Position numbers and translations under genes: made by a program
In this document: positions 1-12,256 of the stretch, piece after piece
Numbering within the stretch: the first letter of the stretch is position 1
How the letters are laid out: each line of letters begins with the position of its first letter
Assembly (NCBI RefSeq): GCF_000340905.1
Contig: NC_020284.1
Coordinates: forward strand, 1-64,000
From: Candidatus Kinetoplastibacterium galatii TCC219
GTDB taxonomy: Bacteria > Pseudomonadota > Gammaproteobacteria > Burkholderiales > Burkholderiaceae_B
DNA: 64,000 nt
Direction of reading: 5' to 3'
The notes under the pieces: model-generated
What the model was told of the DNA's origin: nothing
The model's database searches: none
The model's input: only the letters and a program-made list of their open reading frames with translations

Positions 1-1422
1 ATGGAAGATTTTTGGTTGTCTTTTATCTCTAATTTAGAAAAGGAACTTCCCCATCAGCAAATTAGTGCTTGGATTAAGCCGCTGATCCCTATCTCTTTTG
101 ATGAATCTAAAAGTATTTTGCGTATATTGGCTCCGAATAGATTTAAACTTGATTTGGTCAAAAAAAAATTCGCTAGTCAAATTGAGATATTAGCTTCGGA
201 TTGGTTTAAAAAGCCGGTGAATGTAATATTTGAATTACCGGTAGTTAATAACGAGAGAATAGTTCATAAAAAAAATGACATATTAACGCCAGTTATTGGT
301 AATTATATTTATAATGGCAAAACAGATGATAGTATTGGCTTAATTAACCAAAAAGTTGATGTATCGTTATCTAACGAAGCTACTAATAGGGCGTATGAAC
401 GATCTAGGCTAAATACTGTTTTAACTTTTGATAGTTTTGTTACCGGCAAGGCAAATCAATTAGCTAGAGCAGCGTCTTTACAAGTTTCAGAAAATCCTGG
501 AGTCTCTTATAATCCACTTTTTTTATATGGTGGAGTAGGATTGGGTAAGACACATTTAATACATGCTGTCGGTAATGCAATGTTGTGTGCTAGAAATGAT
601 GTTAAGGTTAGGTATGTTCATGCTGACCAGTATGTTTCAGATGTTGTTAAAGCATATCAAAGAAAAGCTTTTGATGAATTTAAAAAATATTATCATTCTT
701 TAGATTTACTTCTTATAGATGATATACAGTTTTTTTCTGGTAAAAATAGAACACAAGAAGAATTTTTTTATGCTTTTGAGGCTATGGTTGCTCAACATAA
801 ACAAATAATAATAACTAGTGATACATATCCTAAAGAGTTGTCTGGCATCGACAGTAGGTTAATATCAAGATTTGATTCTGGATTGACTGTAGCTATAGAG
901 CCTCCAGAGTTGGAAATGAGAGTTGCTATTTTATTAAGGAAAGCAAAATCAGAAAATTTGCCAATGCCGGAAGAAGTTGCTTTTTTTATAGCTAAGCACT
1001 TAAGAAGCAATGTAAGAGAATTAGAGGGGGCATTACGTAAAGTTTTGGCTTATGTTCGTTTTCATGGTAGAAATGTTTTAACAGTTGATGTTTGTAAAGA
1101 AGCTTTAAAAGACTTATTATCTGTTTCCAATGGACAGATTACTGTAGAAAATATACAAAAGACTGTTGCTGACTACTATAAAATTAAAGTTGCTGATATG
1201 TATTCAAAGAGAAGACCAGCCAATATAGCCTTACCGCGTCAAATAGCCATGTATTTGTCTAAAGAACTTACTCAGAAAAGTTTACCAGAAATTGGTGATC
1301 TGTTTGGTGGTCGTGATCATACGACTGTACTGCATGCTGTTAGAAAAATTTCGGATGCTCGTATCAAACAAACTGAGTTGAATCATAATCTTCACGTGCT
1401 AGAACAAACTTTAAAAGGATGA
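1..1422 (+). CDS. dnaA: Chromosomal replication initiator DnaA
   Basis: Initiates replication by binding DnaA boxes and melting the origin as an ATP-driven filament. The 473-residue protein has the family's normal length and all four domains. The N-terminal helicase-interaction domain is followed by a variable linker (about 90-130). The AAA+ domain has Walker A (GGVGLGKTH, 177-185) and Walker B ([10 protein letters not shown], about 237-246). The C-terminal DNA-binding domain carries the DnaA signature [13 protein letters not shown] (about 438-450). The ATG is base 1 of the window, so the upstream promoter and any classical oriC next to dnaA are outside the window. Its stop codon overlaps the first possible dnaN start, so the two are surely cotranscribed. 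Confidence 0.98.
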   Translation: MEDFWLSFISNLEKELPHQQISAWIKPLIPISFDESKSILRILAPNRFKLDLVKKKFASQIEILASDWFKKPVNVIFELPVVNNERIVHKKNDILTPVIGNYIYNGKTDDSIGLINQKVDVSLSNEATNRAYERSRLNTVLTFDSFVTGKANQLARAASLQVSENPGVSYNPLFLYGGVGLGKTHLIHAVGNAMLCARNDVKVRYVHADQYVSDVVKAYQRKAFDEFKKYYHSLDLLLIDDIQFFSGKNRTQEEFFYAFEAMVAQHKQIIITSDTYPKELSGIDSRLISRFDSGLTVAIEPPELEMRVAILLRKAKSENLPMPEEVAFFIAKHLRSNVRELEGALRKVLAYVRFHGRNVLTVDVCKEALKDLLSVSNGQITVENIQKTVADYYKIKVADMYSKRRPANIALPRQIAMYLSKELTQKSLPEIGDLFGGRDHTTVLHAVRKISDARIKQTELNHNLHVLEQTLKG

Positions 1423-1424
1423 TA

Positions 1425-2537
1425 ATGAGATTTTTATATGTGGTTCGTGAATCATTATTAAAAACACTTTCCAATATAGTAGGGATAGTAGAAAGACGTA
1501 ATACTATGCCAATATTGTCAAATATAATGATCCGTAAATATAAAGGAAATAAGGTTGCTTTTGTTACAACTGATATTGAGGTCCAGATGACTACATATGC
1601 AGACTGTGGTTCTGGTGATAGTGAAGTTTCTACGACTGTGTCTGCTCGTAAATTTCTGGATATATTGAAAGCTTTACCTGATATGAGTAGTATTAACGTT
1701 GAATTACATGATAATAAGCTCTATATTGAATCATCAAAAAGTAGATTTAATTTACAGACTATTAGTTCTGAAGAGTTTCCTATGATGTCATGTCCTGATA
1801 ATTGGGATATATCTATAAATCTACCACAAAGAGATACTAAAAATTTATTTGGTATGGTATATTTTTCTATGGCACAGCAGGATATTCGTTATTATTTAAA
1901 TGGTATGTTTCTGGTATTTAAAGATAATTGCATTGTTGCAGTATCTACCGATGGTCACAGGTTGTCTTATAATTCTACAACCGCAAATGAATTTGAAGGT
2001 TGTAAGGAGGTTATTGTTCCTAGAAAGACAATACTAGAACTGCAACGCTTGTTACAAGACTCTGATGATATTATTCGTATAGATGTTTCAAGCTCTCAGA
2101 TAAAATTTTGTTTTCGTGATATCGAATTCATATCTAAATTAGTAGAGGGAAAGTTTCCTGATTTTAGGAAAGTTATACCTAACAATTATCCTATAAGCTT
2201 CTCTATTAAAAGAGAGTATTTTCAAGGAAGTCTACAGAGAGTGGCTATTTTAACAAATGATAAATTTAAAGGCGTTAGATTTCACTTCGAGGATGATAAC
2301 CTTAAAATTTCTTCATCAAACACAGATCATGAAGAGGCTCAGGAAGAATTGGAGATAATTTACAGAGGAGATGCTTTTGATGTTGGTTTTAATGTAAATT
2401 ACCTATTGGATGTTATATCTAACTTAAAAAGTGAGAATTTAATATGGTCTATAACTCCTGATAGTAATGCTTCTGTTTTAATTACAGTTCCAGATACCCC
2501 AAATTTTAAATATGTTGTTATGCCAATGCGTATATAG
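1425..2537 (+). CDS. dnaN: DNA polymerase III sliding clamp (beta subunit)
   Basis: Ring-shaped processivity clamp for DNA polymerase III. The protein is 370 residues from the chosen ATG and spans the three repeated clamp domains, ending in the hydrophobic-cleft tail FKYVVMPMRI typical of the family. An ATG also occurs at 1419 inside the dnaA stop. I chose 1425 because AAAAGGA (1413-1419) is a good ribosome site only for it, and because MRFLYVVRESLLK aligns with the family N-terminus. Directly downstream of dnaA, upstream of gyrB. Confidence 0.97.
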   Translation: MRFLYVVRESLLKTLSNIVGIVERRNTMPILSNIMIRKYKGNKVAFVTTDIEVQMTTYADCGSGDSEVSTTVSARKFLDILKALPDMSSINVELHDNKLYIESSKSRFNLQTISSEEFPMMSCPDNWDISINLPQRDTKNLFGMVYFSMAQQDIRYYLNGMFLVFKDNCIVAVSTDGHRLSYNSTTANEFEGCKEVIVPRKTILELQRLLQDSDDIIRIDVSSSQIKFCFRDIEFISKLVEGKFPDFRKVIPNNYPISFSIKREYFQGSLQRVAILTNDKFKGVRFHFEDDNLKISSSNTDHEEAQEELEIIYRGDAFDVGFNVNYLLDVISNLKSENLIWSITPDSNASVLITVPDTPNFKYVVMPMRI

Positions 2538-2603
2538 AAGAAGCAGCTTATATAGTTTTAGTCAACCTATTAATAAAAAAGTTATTTTTAAAATGTCAGA
2601 TAA

Positions 2604-5042
<2,439 letters not shown>

Positions 5043-5053
5043 TGCCATGTGAT

Positions 5054-5866
5054 TCATTTTAGAATACTCATTACTTCAATGCTATTTGTTATAGTGACAC
5101 CGATATCTTCCATGTCTGACATGAAGTCTCTTGTTCTTTTTTCATAACCATGAACAGGACTCATGCAGTCAGTTAGTACCATTATACGTTGAAGATCTTT
5201 TCTATTACTATTATAGATAAGATCTTCTATGGTTCTTTTTACACAGTGACTACTAGATTCTCCTGCTATCAATAGAATGTCATATTTGTCTAAATTTTTT
5301 ATTAGTTTTCTATTTATGCATTTTTTGTTTTTCCTAGTATCTTTGGAAAAGATACTAAATTGTTCTCTTAATGGATCTAATCCCTTTAAGAGAATATTGG
5401 CCTTCTTTGAGTTTTTATCCTCCCATAGATTGCGTGACACTTGTATGTGTTTATTAATATTATTACCCCATGTGCCAATTTCACAATGTACTGGCCATAT
5501 AGTTAATCCTGTTATTTCTGATTTTTCTATGTATTCAAAATACCTAATTATTTGTTTTTTATTGTCTTTAGTTTTTGGGGTAACACTTCCTCTTATGATG
5601 TCATCAGATGTGATTTTAGAAAAAGGCTCTAAATTATTATCTCCTCTTCTCCAGAAACATGTATGGGCTATGTCCATTCTATAATGACTATCTAAAGTTA
5701 TTGTTATTTCAGATATATTGTTTATGTTAGCAAGTATAAATTTTGCAAGTCTTTTCATGTCATTATTAGATCCTTTTATCGGTAAAGCTGGATTTTGATA
5801 CTTATTTTTAGGTATATCACAAAAATCATTTTGTGGATCTATAATCATTAAATGTAGTTTTATCAT
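5054..5866 (-). CDS. Isochorismatase-family cysteine hydrolase (nicotinamidase-like)
   Basis: Probable cytoplasmic amidase or hydrolase of the isochorismatase/nicotinamidase fold, 270 residues. Seen: the N-terminal D10-P-Q-N-D-F signature, with D10 the likely catalytic acid. A D59-S-H61 ... H68 cluster resembles the metal site of nicotinamidases, and LIAGESSSHCVKRT near residue 207 carries the nucleophilic Cys. Substrate is not provable from sequence. Nicotinamide deamidation for NAD salvage is a reasonable guess because of the metal-site pattern, but the protein is longer than typical PncA. It starts two bases after the topB stop, so it is cotranscribed with topB. The 3' end faces gyrB with only 11 bp between, and no terminator is visible. 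Confidence 0.75.
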   Translation of the reverse strand: MIKLHLMIIDPQNDFCDIPKNKYQNPALPIKGSNNDMKRLAKFILANINNISEITITLDSHYRMDIAHTCFWRRGDNNLEPFSKITSDDIIRGSVTPKTKDNKKQIIRYFEYIEKSEITGLTIWPVHCEIGTWGNNINKHIQVSRNLWEDKNSKKANILLKGLDPLREQFSIFSKDTRKNKKCINRKLIKNLDKYDILLIAGESSSHCVKRTIEDLIYNSNRKDLQRIMVLTDCMSPVHGYEKRTRDFMSDMEDIGVTITNSIEVMSILK

Positions 5867-5868
5867 AT

Positions 5869-8325
5869 CTAGTTTTTAGTTTTTTGTTTTTTTTCAAATT
5901 TAAATGATATCTTTCCATTATTTAGTATTAGATATGCTTTAAATTTTCTTTTTGTTTTAGCAGAAATAAAACCATCAAGAAGATTTGTGGATCCTGTACT
6001 TAGCAGTTTAATCATCTGGTCTTTTGATATTTCTTGATGTAATATGTTTTTATTTATACGAAAATCACATTTTTTATCTTCATTGATATTATTTGCGCAT
6101 ATGTAGCTACTTTTATTTTCAAAAATATTACTAGAGCATTTTGGACAGCAACCTAATATTTCTTGTTCAGATGTATTAAAAATCACATCATCATTATTTT
6201 GTCCAAAATCAAACTCTAATTTCCAATCCTTATTAATATATAAGGTTGCAGAGAACGATCTAAATGATTTACTGATAAAATTATCTAGAGGACCTATTTT
6301 TATTTTTAATAAATCCTCAACCTCTTGTAATTCGAAAGTTCTGCTACCTGGATGCTTGCTTATAGAGAAATCACATTGTAAACAGCTATACCTTCGATAG
6401 TTTTCAGCAAACTTTCCTCCACATTTCGGGCAAGGATTTTCAAAAACAACATAATCTCCTGGTATAGTTTTACTATCGTATTCCTTAGTTTTTTTTACAA
6501 TAACTTCAGTCATGCCAATGATTTCATTCATAAAAATAGAACTTTCAAGTCTATTTTGCTCTATTTCTTTTAATTTTTGCTCCCATTCTCCTGTTAGCTC
6601 TGGTGATGTTAGTTCTTTTATATCTAAACCTGATAGCAGTGTCATTAATTGATTAGCTTTTGCTGTTGGTATTAATTCCTTTCCATCACGTCGTAAATAT
6701 TGTTCACTTATAAGTCCTTCAATTATAGATGCTCTTGTTGCTGGGGTTCCTAATCCTCTCTCGGAGATAGCTTCTCTTAAATCCTCATCTTCTATTAGTT
6801 TTCCAGCTCCTTCCATTACTGATAAAAGAGTAGCCTCGTTATAACGAGTTGGTGGTTTTGTGTTTAAATTTTTTATAGTAATAGATTTATTGATAACTGT
6901 TTCATTATTATTGATACTAACCAAGTTCACATCAGTAATTTGGCTGTCTTTACCATATACGGACAACCATCCAGGATTAATTAATACCTTTCCTTCCGTT
7001 TTAAATTTATTTTTATTAATCTCTGTTATTCTTATGGTATTTAAATATTCAGCTGCTGGAAAGAAAACAGCAAGAAATCTCTTCAGTACCATAAAATATA
7101 TTTTTGTTTCTAGCTCACTTAATTTGTTTGGAATTTGCAAAGTAGGAACTATTGCAAAGTGATCAGAAATTTTTTTGTCATTAAAAATTCTTTGGTTTGG
7201 TCTTATCCATTTATTCTGAATAATCTGTTTTGCACAATTTGATGTAATATCGTCAATTATCTCAGTGTTAACATTAGATAACGACTGAATAGTATCAAAA
7301 ACTATTGATATATAATCTTCTGGTAAATGGCGTGAATCAGTCCTTGGGTATGTTAAAGCTTTATGTTTCTCATATAAAGATTGGGCTAAATTAAGAGTTG
7401 TTTTTGCAGAAAGTCCAAATCTAGTATTTGCTTCTCTTTGTAGTGAGGTTAGATCAAATAAAATAGGTGACAATTGGGTAGATTTTTTAGATTTATCATA
7501 AGCTAAACCAGTAGAGTTTTCACATTCTTTTTTTATATCAGCAGCTTTTTCATATGACCATATCCTTGATTCTTTTTTTTCTGGATCTTTTTCATCTTTT
7601 TTAAAAGAACTATTAATCCATTTGGATTCATAGGACCCATTATTAGCTACAAAAATAGCTAATAATTCCCAATAATTTTTAGGTATAAACTCTTTTATTT
7701 GTTTCTCGCGTTTGCTAACTATAGCAAGAGTAGGAGTCTGTACTCTACCAACAGTAGTCTTAAAAAAACCACCATCTTTGCTATTAAATGCTGTCATTGC
7801 TCTGGTACCGTTAATACCAATTAGCCAGTCAGCCTCAGCTCTAGAACGAGCAGCGTACTCAAGAGATTTTAGTTGCTCATCATTTTTCAAATTTTTAAAT
7901 GCAGTTTGTATTGCATCTTTGGTCATAGACTGGAACCATAATCTATAAATTTGTTTTTTTGTTTTAGAAAATTCTATAATATATCTAAATATAAGCTCTC
8001 CTTCTCTTCCTGCGTCACATGCATTTATGATTGATGTAATATCTTTTCGTTTAATAATTTTATTTAGAATTTTTAAACGTTCTGAGGATTTTTTATCAAT
8101 GGGAACTAATTCAAACTTATTAGGTATAATAGGCAAACTAGAAAGATTCCATTTGCCTTTAGATGGTTCATTTGGTGCTGACAGAGTAAGTAAATGTCCT
8201 ATGCTTGATGCAATAACATATTCTTCATTTTCATAAAAATCATTATCCTTTTTGAAGCCACCTAAAGCTTTTGATATATCATTCGCAACGGATGGTTTTT
8301 CTGCAATTATCAGCTGTTTATTCAT
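5869..8325 (-). CDS. topB: DNA topoisomerase III (type IA)
   Basis: Type IA topoisomerase that resolves catenated or recombining DNA through single-strand breaks. At 818 residues it has the N-terminal TOPRIM domain (IIAEKPSVANDIS; NACDAGREGELIF) and the cleavage-site tyrosine in LTYPRTDSRHLPEDY (about 325). Two C-terminal zinc-ribbon segments follow (CPKCGGKF...CLQC near 633; CCPKCSSN...C near 727), so this TopB keeps tail zinc domains. The toprim and YPRTDSR motifs distinguish it from TopA only by context and length; the TopB call rests on the N-terminal IIAEKPS start and overall size. Upstream is a 216-bp spacer shared with the divergent argD. Confidence 0.9.
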   Translation of the reverse strand: MNKQLIIAEKPSVANDISKALGGFKKDNDFYENEEYVIASSIGHLLTLSAPNEPSKGKWNLSSLPIIPNKFELVPIDKKSSERLKILNKIIKRKDITSIINACDAGREGELIFRYIIEFSKTKKQIYRLWFQSMTKDAIQTAFKNLKNDEQLKSLEYAARSRAEADWLIGINGTRAMTAFNSKDGGFFKTTVGRVQTPTLAIVSKREKQIKEFIPKNYWELLAIFVANNGSYESKWINSSFKKDEKDPEKKESRIWSYEKAADIKKECENSTGLAYDKSKKSTQLSPILFDLTSLQREANTRFGLSAKTTLNLAQSLYEKHKALTYPRTDSRHLPEDYISIVFDTIQSLSNVNTEIIDDITSNCAKQIIQNKWIRPNQRIFNDKKISDHFAIVPTLQIPNKLSELETKIYFMVLKRFLAVFFPAAEYLNTIRITEINKNKFKTEGKVLINPGWLSVYGKDSQITDVNLVSINNNETVINKSITIKNLNTKPPTRYNEATLLSVMEGAGKLIEDEDLREAISERGLGTPATRASIIEGLISEQYLRRDGKELIPTAKANQLMTLLSGLDIKELTSPELTGEWEQKLKEIEQNRLESSIFMNEIIGMTEVIVKKTKEYDSKTIPGDYVVFENPCPKCGGKFAENYRRYSCLQCDFSISKHPGSRTFELQEVEDLLKIKIGPLDNFISKSFRSFSATLYINKDWKLEFDFGQNNDDVIFNTSEQEILGCCPKCSSNIFENKSSYICANNINEDKKCDFRINKNILHQEISKDQMIKLLSTGSTNLLDGFISAKTKRKFKAYLILNNGKISFKFEKKQKTKN

Positions 8326-8541
8326 GTTTTTGTAAGTATTAAGCGTATATTGTATATTTTGTTATTTAATTTATGATATTAAGGATGTTTTCAAATAAAT
8401 TGTCAATTGTCTAGTGTTTTATATTTATTGTCTATTCTTGCTGTAATTTGTTTTTTTATAGTTTTTCATTATTAGCGGTACTATACTTATCAATAATAGG
8501 ATCTTTTATCAACATTTTTTGACTTTAGTGGTTATTATTTT

Positions 8542-9735
8542 ATGGAATTTAATAAATTTAAAGTATCCTCATTAATGGATATAACAGCGCGCCCAGATTT
8601 AGTCTTTTTACGTGGACATGGTTCTTGGTTAGAGGATGATACTGGAAAAAAATACCTTGATTTTATACAAGGTTGGGCTGTTAATTGCCTAGGACATAGT
8701 CCTAAGGAAGTAGTCAATGCTTTATCAGAACAATCAAGATTGCTAATAAATCCTTCACCAGCTTTCTATAATAAACCATCAGTAGAACTAGCAACTAGTC
8801 TAGTTGATGCATCTTGTTTCGATCATGTTTTTTTTGCTAATAGTGGAGCGGAGGCAAACGAAGGAGCAATAAAACTAGCTCGCAAATGGGGAAAGGTTCA
8901 TAAAAAAGGAGCATATAAGATCATCACTATGAAAGATAGTTTTCATGGCAGAACTTTAGCTACTATGTCAGCATCTGGGAAACCGGGTTGGGATAGTATT
9001 TTCCCACCTAGAATGGAAGGTTTTATAAAAGCAGGATTAAATGATATTGAGTCAGTAAAGGAATTAATTGATGATGATGTAGTAGCTATCATGCTTGAAC
9101 CAGTTCAGGGAGAAGCAGGTGTAATACCATCAGATAAGAAATTTATGCAAGATTTACGCAAAATTGCTGATCTTAATAATTTGCTTCTTATTGTTGATGA
9201 AGTTCAAACAGGAATGGGTAGAACAGGCACATTATTTGCTTATCAGCAGTATGATATAGTGCCAGATATCATGACTTTAGGTAAGGGTATAGGAGGTGGT
9301 ATACCTTTATCTGCTCTTCTTGCTAGAGATAGTGTTTGTGTATTTTCACATGGAGATCAAGGAGGTACATATAATGGTAATCCTTTGTGTACTGCAGTTG
9401 GCTTGTCTGTATTGAATGCAATAAACAATTCTAATTTTATGAAATCAGTTGTTGTTAATTCTGATTTTTTATCTCAAGGATTATCTAATATATCTGATAA
9501 ATATGATATGAATGGAGAGAGAGGAATGGGCCTTTTGCGTGCTTTAGTGTTAAATAGTGACGATGCTCCAGCTATTGTAGAACTTGCAAGAAATTCCGGG
9601 CCGACAGGTTTGCTATTAAATGCACCTAGAAGTAATCTTTTAAGATTTATGCCTGCATTAAATGTTTCAAAGGATGAAATTTCGTTAATGTTAGAAATGC
9701 TAGATAATCTTATTTCAAAAATATTAAAACGATAG
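8542..9735 (+). CDS. argD: Acetylornithine/succinyldiaminopimelate aminotransferase
   Basis: PLP-dependent class-III aminotransferase. ArgD converts N-acetylglutamate semialdehyde to N-acetylornithine in arginine synthesis and can also serve lysine synthesis (succinyl-DAP). Length 397 is standard. Seen: FANSGAEANEGAIKLARKW, the D-E-V-Q-T-G-M-G-R-T-G stretch that holds the pyridine-binding Asp, and TLGKGIGGGIPLSA with Lys248 as Schiff-base lysine. No other arginine genes flank it. It stands alone between divergent topB and convergent dsbA. The 216-bp upstream region has no convincing -35/-10 pair or ribosome site that I can defend. Ornithine aminotransferase is the main alternative identity. 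Confidence 0.88.
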   Translation: MEFNKFKVSSLMDITARPDLVFLRGHGSWLEDDTGKKYLDFIQGWAVNCLGHSPKEVVNALSEQSRLLINPSPAFYNKPSVELATSLVDASCFDHVFFANSGAEANEGAIKLARKWGKVHKKGAYKIITMKDSFHGRTLATMSASGKPGWDSIFPPRMEGFIKAGLNDIESVKELIDDDVVAIMLEPVQGEAGVIPSDKKFMQDLRKIADLNNLLLIVDEVQTGMGRTGTLFAYQQYDIVPDIMTLGKGIGGGIPLSALLARDSVCVFSHGDQGGTYNGNPLCTAVGLSVLNAINNSNFMKSVVVNSDFLSQGLSNISDKYDMNGERGMGLLRALVLNSDDAPAIVELARNSGPTGLLLNAPRSNLLRFMPALNVSKDEISLMLEMLDNLISKILKR

Positions 9736-9743
9736 TTTAAAAA

Positions 9744-10394
9744 TTATTCTTTTCGAATTTTTTCTATAAGATAATTTATTGTGTTTATCGTGCATTCATA
9801 CTCATCACCTGCTATAGCAGGTGATGTAGTGTATTTTCCTCCTACTACAAAAGTAGGTATTCCTTTTATTCTACATAGTTTGGCTAACTGATTAGCTCTA
9901 TTTGATTTAGATTGTATATAGAAAGAATTGTATAATTCTAAAAATTCTTTTACGTTTATATTTTTACTGATTAGCCAATCATTTAGGTCTTTTATATGTG
10001 TTATTGATTTTTTTTCTTTAGCGAACATATGAAACAATTCACAATGTAGATATGGTTTATTAATTTCATTTATAGTTAAATAAAGTTTTTGTAACACTTC
10101 GGATTTTTTATTAGAGCATATAGGAATTTTTATTAGAATGACGTCTGCTGGAATCGAAGATTGCCATTGATTTAGGATATTTTCTATTGCTGTACAATGA
10201 TGGCACATGTAAGACAAGAACTCTATTATCTCTATACTACTTTTACTATTATCTGTACTGTTTTGGCTAATGTTCTCAATTTTGCTTTTAAGAATCTCGT
10301 ATTTATTTTGAGAATTACAATTATTTGATATAAGAAAAATTATAATAAAAAAACTTATTTTAATTAATGATTGATATTTTTTATAAAGCTTCAT
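9744..10394 (-). CDS. dsbA: Periplasmic thiol:disulfide oxidoreductase DsbA
   Basis: Introduces disulfide bonds into exported proteins. From the ATG at 10394 the protein has 216 residues. A lysine-rich start is followed by a hydrophobic signal segment (ISFFIIIFLIS), then a thioredoxin fold with helical insertion. The active site is C-H-H-C (about residues 64-67) rather than the usual C-P-H-C, and the cis-proline loop is KGIPTFVV. Other starts are possible: an ATG three bases upstream (10397) and a TTG at 10421. I preferred 10394 as MKLYKKYQ. In Bordetella-like genomes dsbA lies next to argS with a SPOR-domain gene between; here that gene appears lost (knowledge plus inference). The 3' end converges on argD with an 8-bp gap. 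Confidence 0.88.
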   Translation of the reverse strand: MKLYKKYQSLIKISFFIIIFLISNNCNSQNKYEILKSKIENISQNSTDNSKSSIEIIEFLSYMCHHCTAIENILNQWQSSIPADVILIKIPICSNKKSEVLQKLYLTINEINKPYLHCELFHMFAKEKKSITHIKDLNDWLISKNINVKEFLELYNSFYIQSKSNRANQLAKLCRIKGIPTFVVGGKYTTSPAIAGDEYECTINTINYLIEKIRKE

Positions 10395-10530
10395 CATTGC
10401 ATAATAGATTTTGAAGTTCAATATTTGAATAGTGGGGTTTTTATTAAAATTTTATTTACAGCTATAAATTTATTTATAAGTATTTCAATAATGTATAGTA
10501 TTATTGAAATACACAGATGTAATTTATGCA

Positions 10531-12219
10531 CTACATTTTTTCTGGGGCAGATATTCCAAGCATGTCTAGTCCATTTTTAAGAATTTGTAAAGCAGCCTTT
10601 GCTAATCTTAGTCTAGATAATTTTATATCTAATTGTTCTGATATAATATGCTTTGAGTTATACCATGTGTGGCAGTCGTAAGCACAGTTTCGTAACCAAA
10701 AGGCTAAATTATGAGGAGAAAGATCTACAGCGGATTGATATATAATCTCAGGGAATTCTGACAGTCTTTTTATTAAATTTAATTCCTCTGTGCTATTAAG
10801 CAAGGAGGTATCTGCTTCATATATATCTTCATAGTTCATATTTGCTTTGTTCACTACAGAGTTTATGCGAGCATATGCGTATTGTATATAAAATACCGGG
10901 TTGTCTTCTGATTTTGATACGGCTAGATCTATGTCAAATATGAATTCAGTATCAGAACGTCGTTGTATTAAAAAATAACGAGCAGCATCGCGACCAACCC
11001 ATTCAACAAGATCATGCATTGTCACGTAATTCCCAGATCTTTTTGAAACCTTAACTTCTTCTCCATCGCGAACTATTTTAACCATTTTATGTAATATATA
11101 ATTAGGGTACTCTTTAGGTATCCCTATATTAAGTGCTTGTAATCCAGCTCTTACCCTTGATATTGTTCCATGATGATCACTACCTTGTATATTAATAGCA
11201 TTATGAAAACCTCTATCCCATTTAGTCTTGTGATAGGCAACGTCAGGGAGAAAGTATGTGTATTCGCCAGTACTTTTTCGCATTACTCTATCTTTATCAT
11301 CACCGGTGTTTAGATCAGTAGTGCGTAACCAAATGGCTCCATCTTTTTCGTAAGAGTATCCATTATTTTCAATTTTTTTTACTATTTCTGATACTTTACC
11401 AGAAGTGTACAGAGAGCTTTCTAAATAATAACTATTAAACTCGGTCCCAAATGATCTTAAATCCAGATCTTGTTCTCTTCTTAAATAAGCTACAGAGAAG
11501 TCTTTTATATCATCTAAAGAATTTACATCACCGCTTGCTGTTATACAATTTGATTCGTCTATTTGAACAGATTTTTTATTAATAAAATCATTCGCAATAT
11601 CTGAAATATAATTTCCTTTATATAAATCATTATCATCTATATTGTTTTCAGTAAAATCACTTCCTTTTGCAATTTTCTGTACACTAATAGCTAAATTATT
11701 AATTTGATTGCCTGCATCATTATAATAAAATTCGTTAAATACGGTCCATCCTATCGCTTTGTATAGTTTGCATATAGCATCTCCTATGGCTGCTTGTCTA
11801 GCATGACCTACATGTAGTGGTCCAGTAGGATTAGCAGAGACATACTCTATTAATATTTTTTTATTTATATTTTTGCTATAACCATACAGTTCTTTCTGTT
11901 TTTCAATTAAAGGTATAACTTCAAGTATGGCATTTTGAGATAAATAGAAATTTATAAAACCGGGCTCAGCTATTTCGATTTTATCAATTATTTTTGATAA
12001 ATCTTTATCAATTAATAAATTTGTTACTAGTAGTTTAGCAATATTATTTGGATTAGTTTTTGCTATCTTAGAGATTCGCATTGCTATGTTAGTTGAAATA
12101 TCACCATGTGTTTGTATTTTGGGTTTTTCTAGTAGAATTTCTATTTTAGTTTCTGGAAAATATTTATTTATTAAATATTGGATAGATGAGATTATTTGTT
12201 TTTTGTGCCCTGAGAGCAT
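10531..12219 (-). CDS. argS: Arginyl-tRNA synthetase
   Basis: Class I synthetase charging tRNA-Arg; 562 residues, the normal length. It has the N-terminal Arg-tRNA synthetase additional domain (about 1-90), the HIGH-type motif PTGPLHVGHARQA (about 130-142), and a KMSKS-like loop EEVKVSKRSGNYVTM near 393. The DALR anticodon-binding domain ends in NGLDMLGISAPEKM. tRNA-Arg(CCG), one of its substrates, is encoded at 62416-62490. The upstream spacer to leuA is only 37 bp, so it is probably cotranscribed with leuA. Confidence 0.97.
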   Translation of the reverse strand: MLSGHKKQIISSIQYLINKYFPETKIEILLEKPKIQTHGDISTNIAMRISKIAKTNPNNIAKLLVTNLLIDKDLSKIIDKIEIAEPGFINFYLSQNAILEVIPLIEKQKELYGYSKNINKKILIEYVSANPTGPLHVGHARQAAIGDAICKLYKAIGWTVFNEFYYNDAGNQINNLAISVQKIAKGSDFTENNIDDNDLYKGNYISDIANDFINKKSVQIDESNCITASGDVNSLDDIKDFSVAYLRREQDLDLRSFGTEFNSYYLESSLYTSGKVSEIVKKIENNGYSYEKDGAIWLRTTDLNTGDDKDRVMRKSTGEYTYFLPDVAYHKTKWDRGFHNAINIQGSDHHGTISRVRAGLQALNIGIPKEYPNYILHKMVKIVRDGEEVKVSKRSGNYVTMHDLVEWVGRDAARYFLIQRRSDTEFIFDIDLAVSKSEDNPVFYIQYAYARINSVVNKANMNYEDIYEADTSLLNSTEELNLIKRLSEFPEIIYQSAVDLSPHNLAFWLRNCAYDCHTWYNSKHIISEQLDIKLSRLRLAKAALQILKNGLDMLGISAPEKM

Positions 12220-12256
12220 GATATATTTCTGTAATGTTATGTATGTTAATGTTCTA

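Noticed and set aside
5277..5684. Plus-strand 135-codon reading frame
   Set aside because: Mirror of the isochorismatase-like gene; no homology, no ribosome site.
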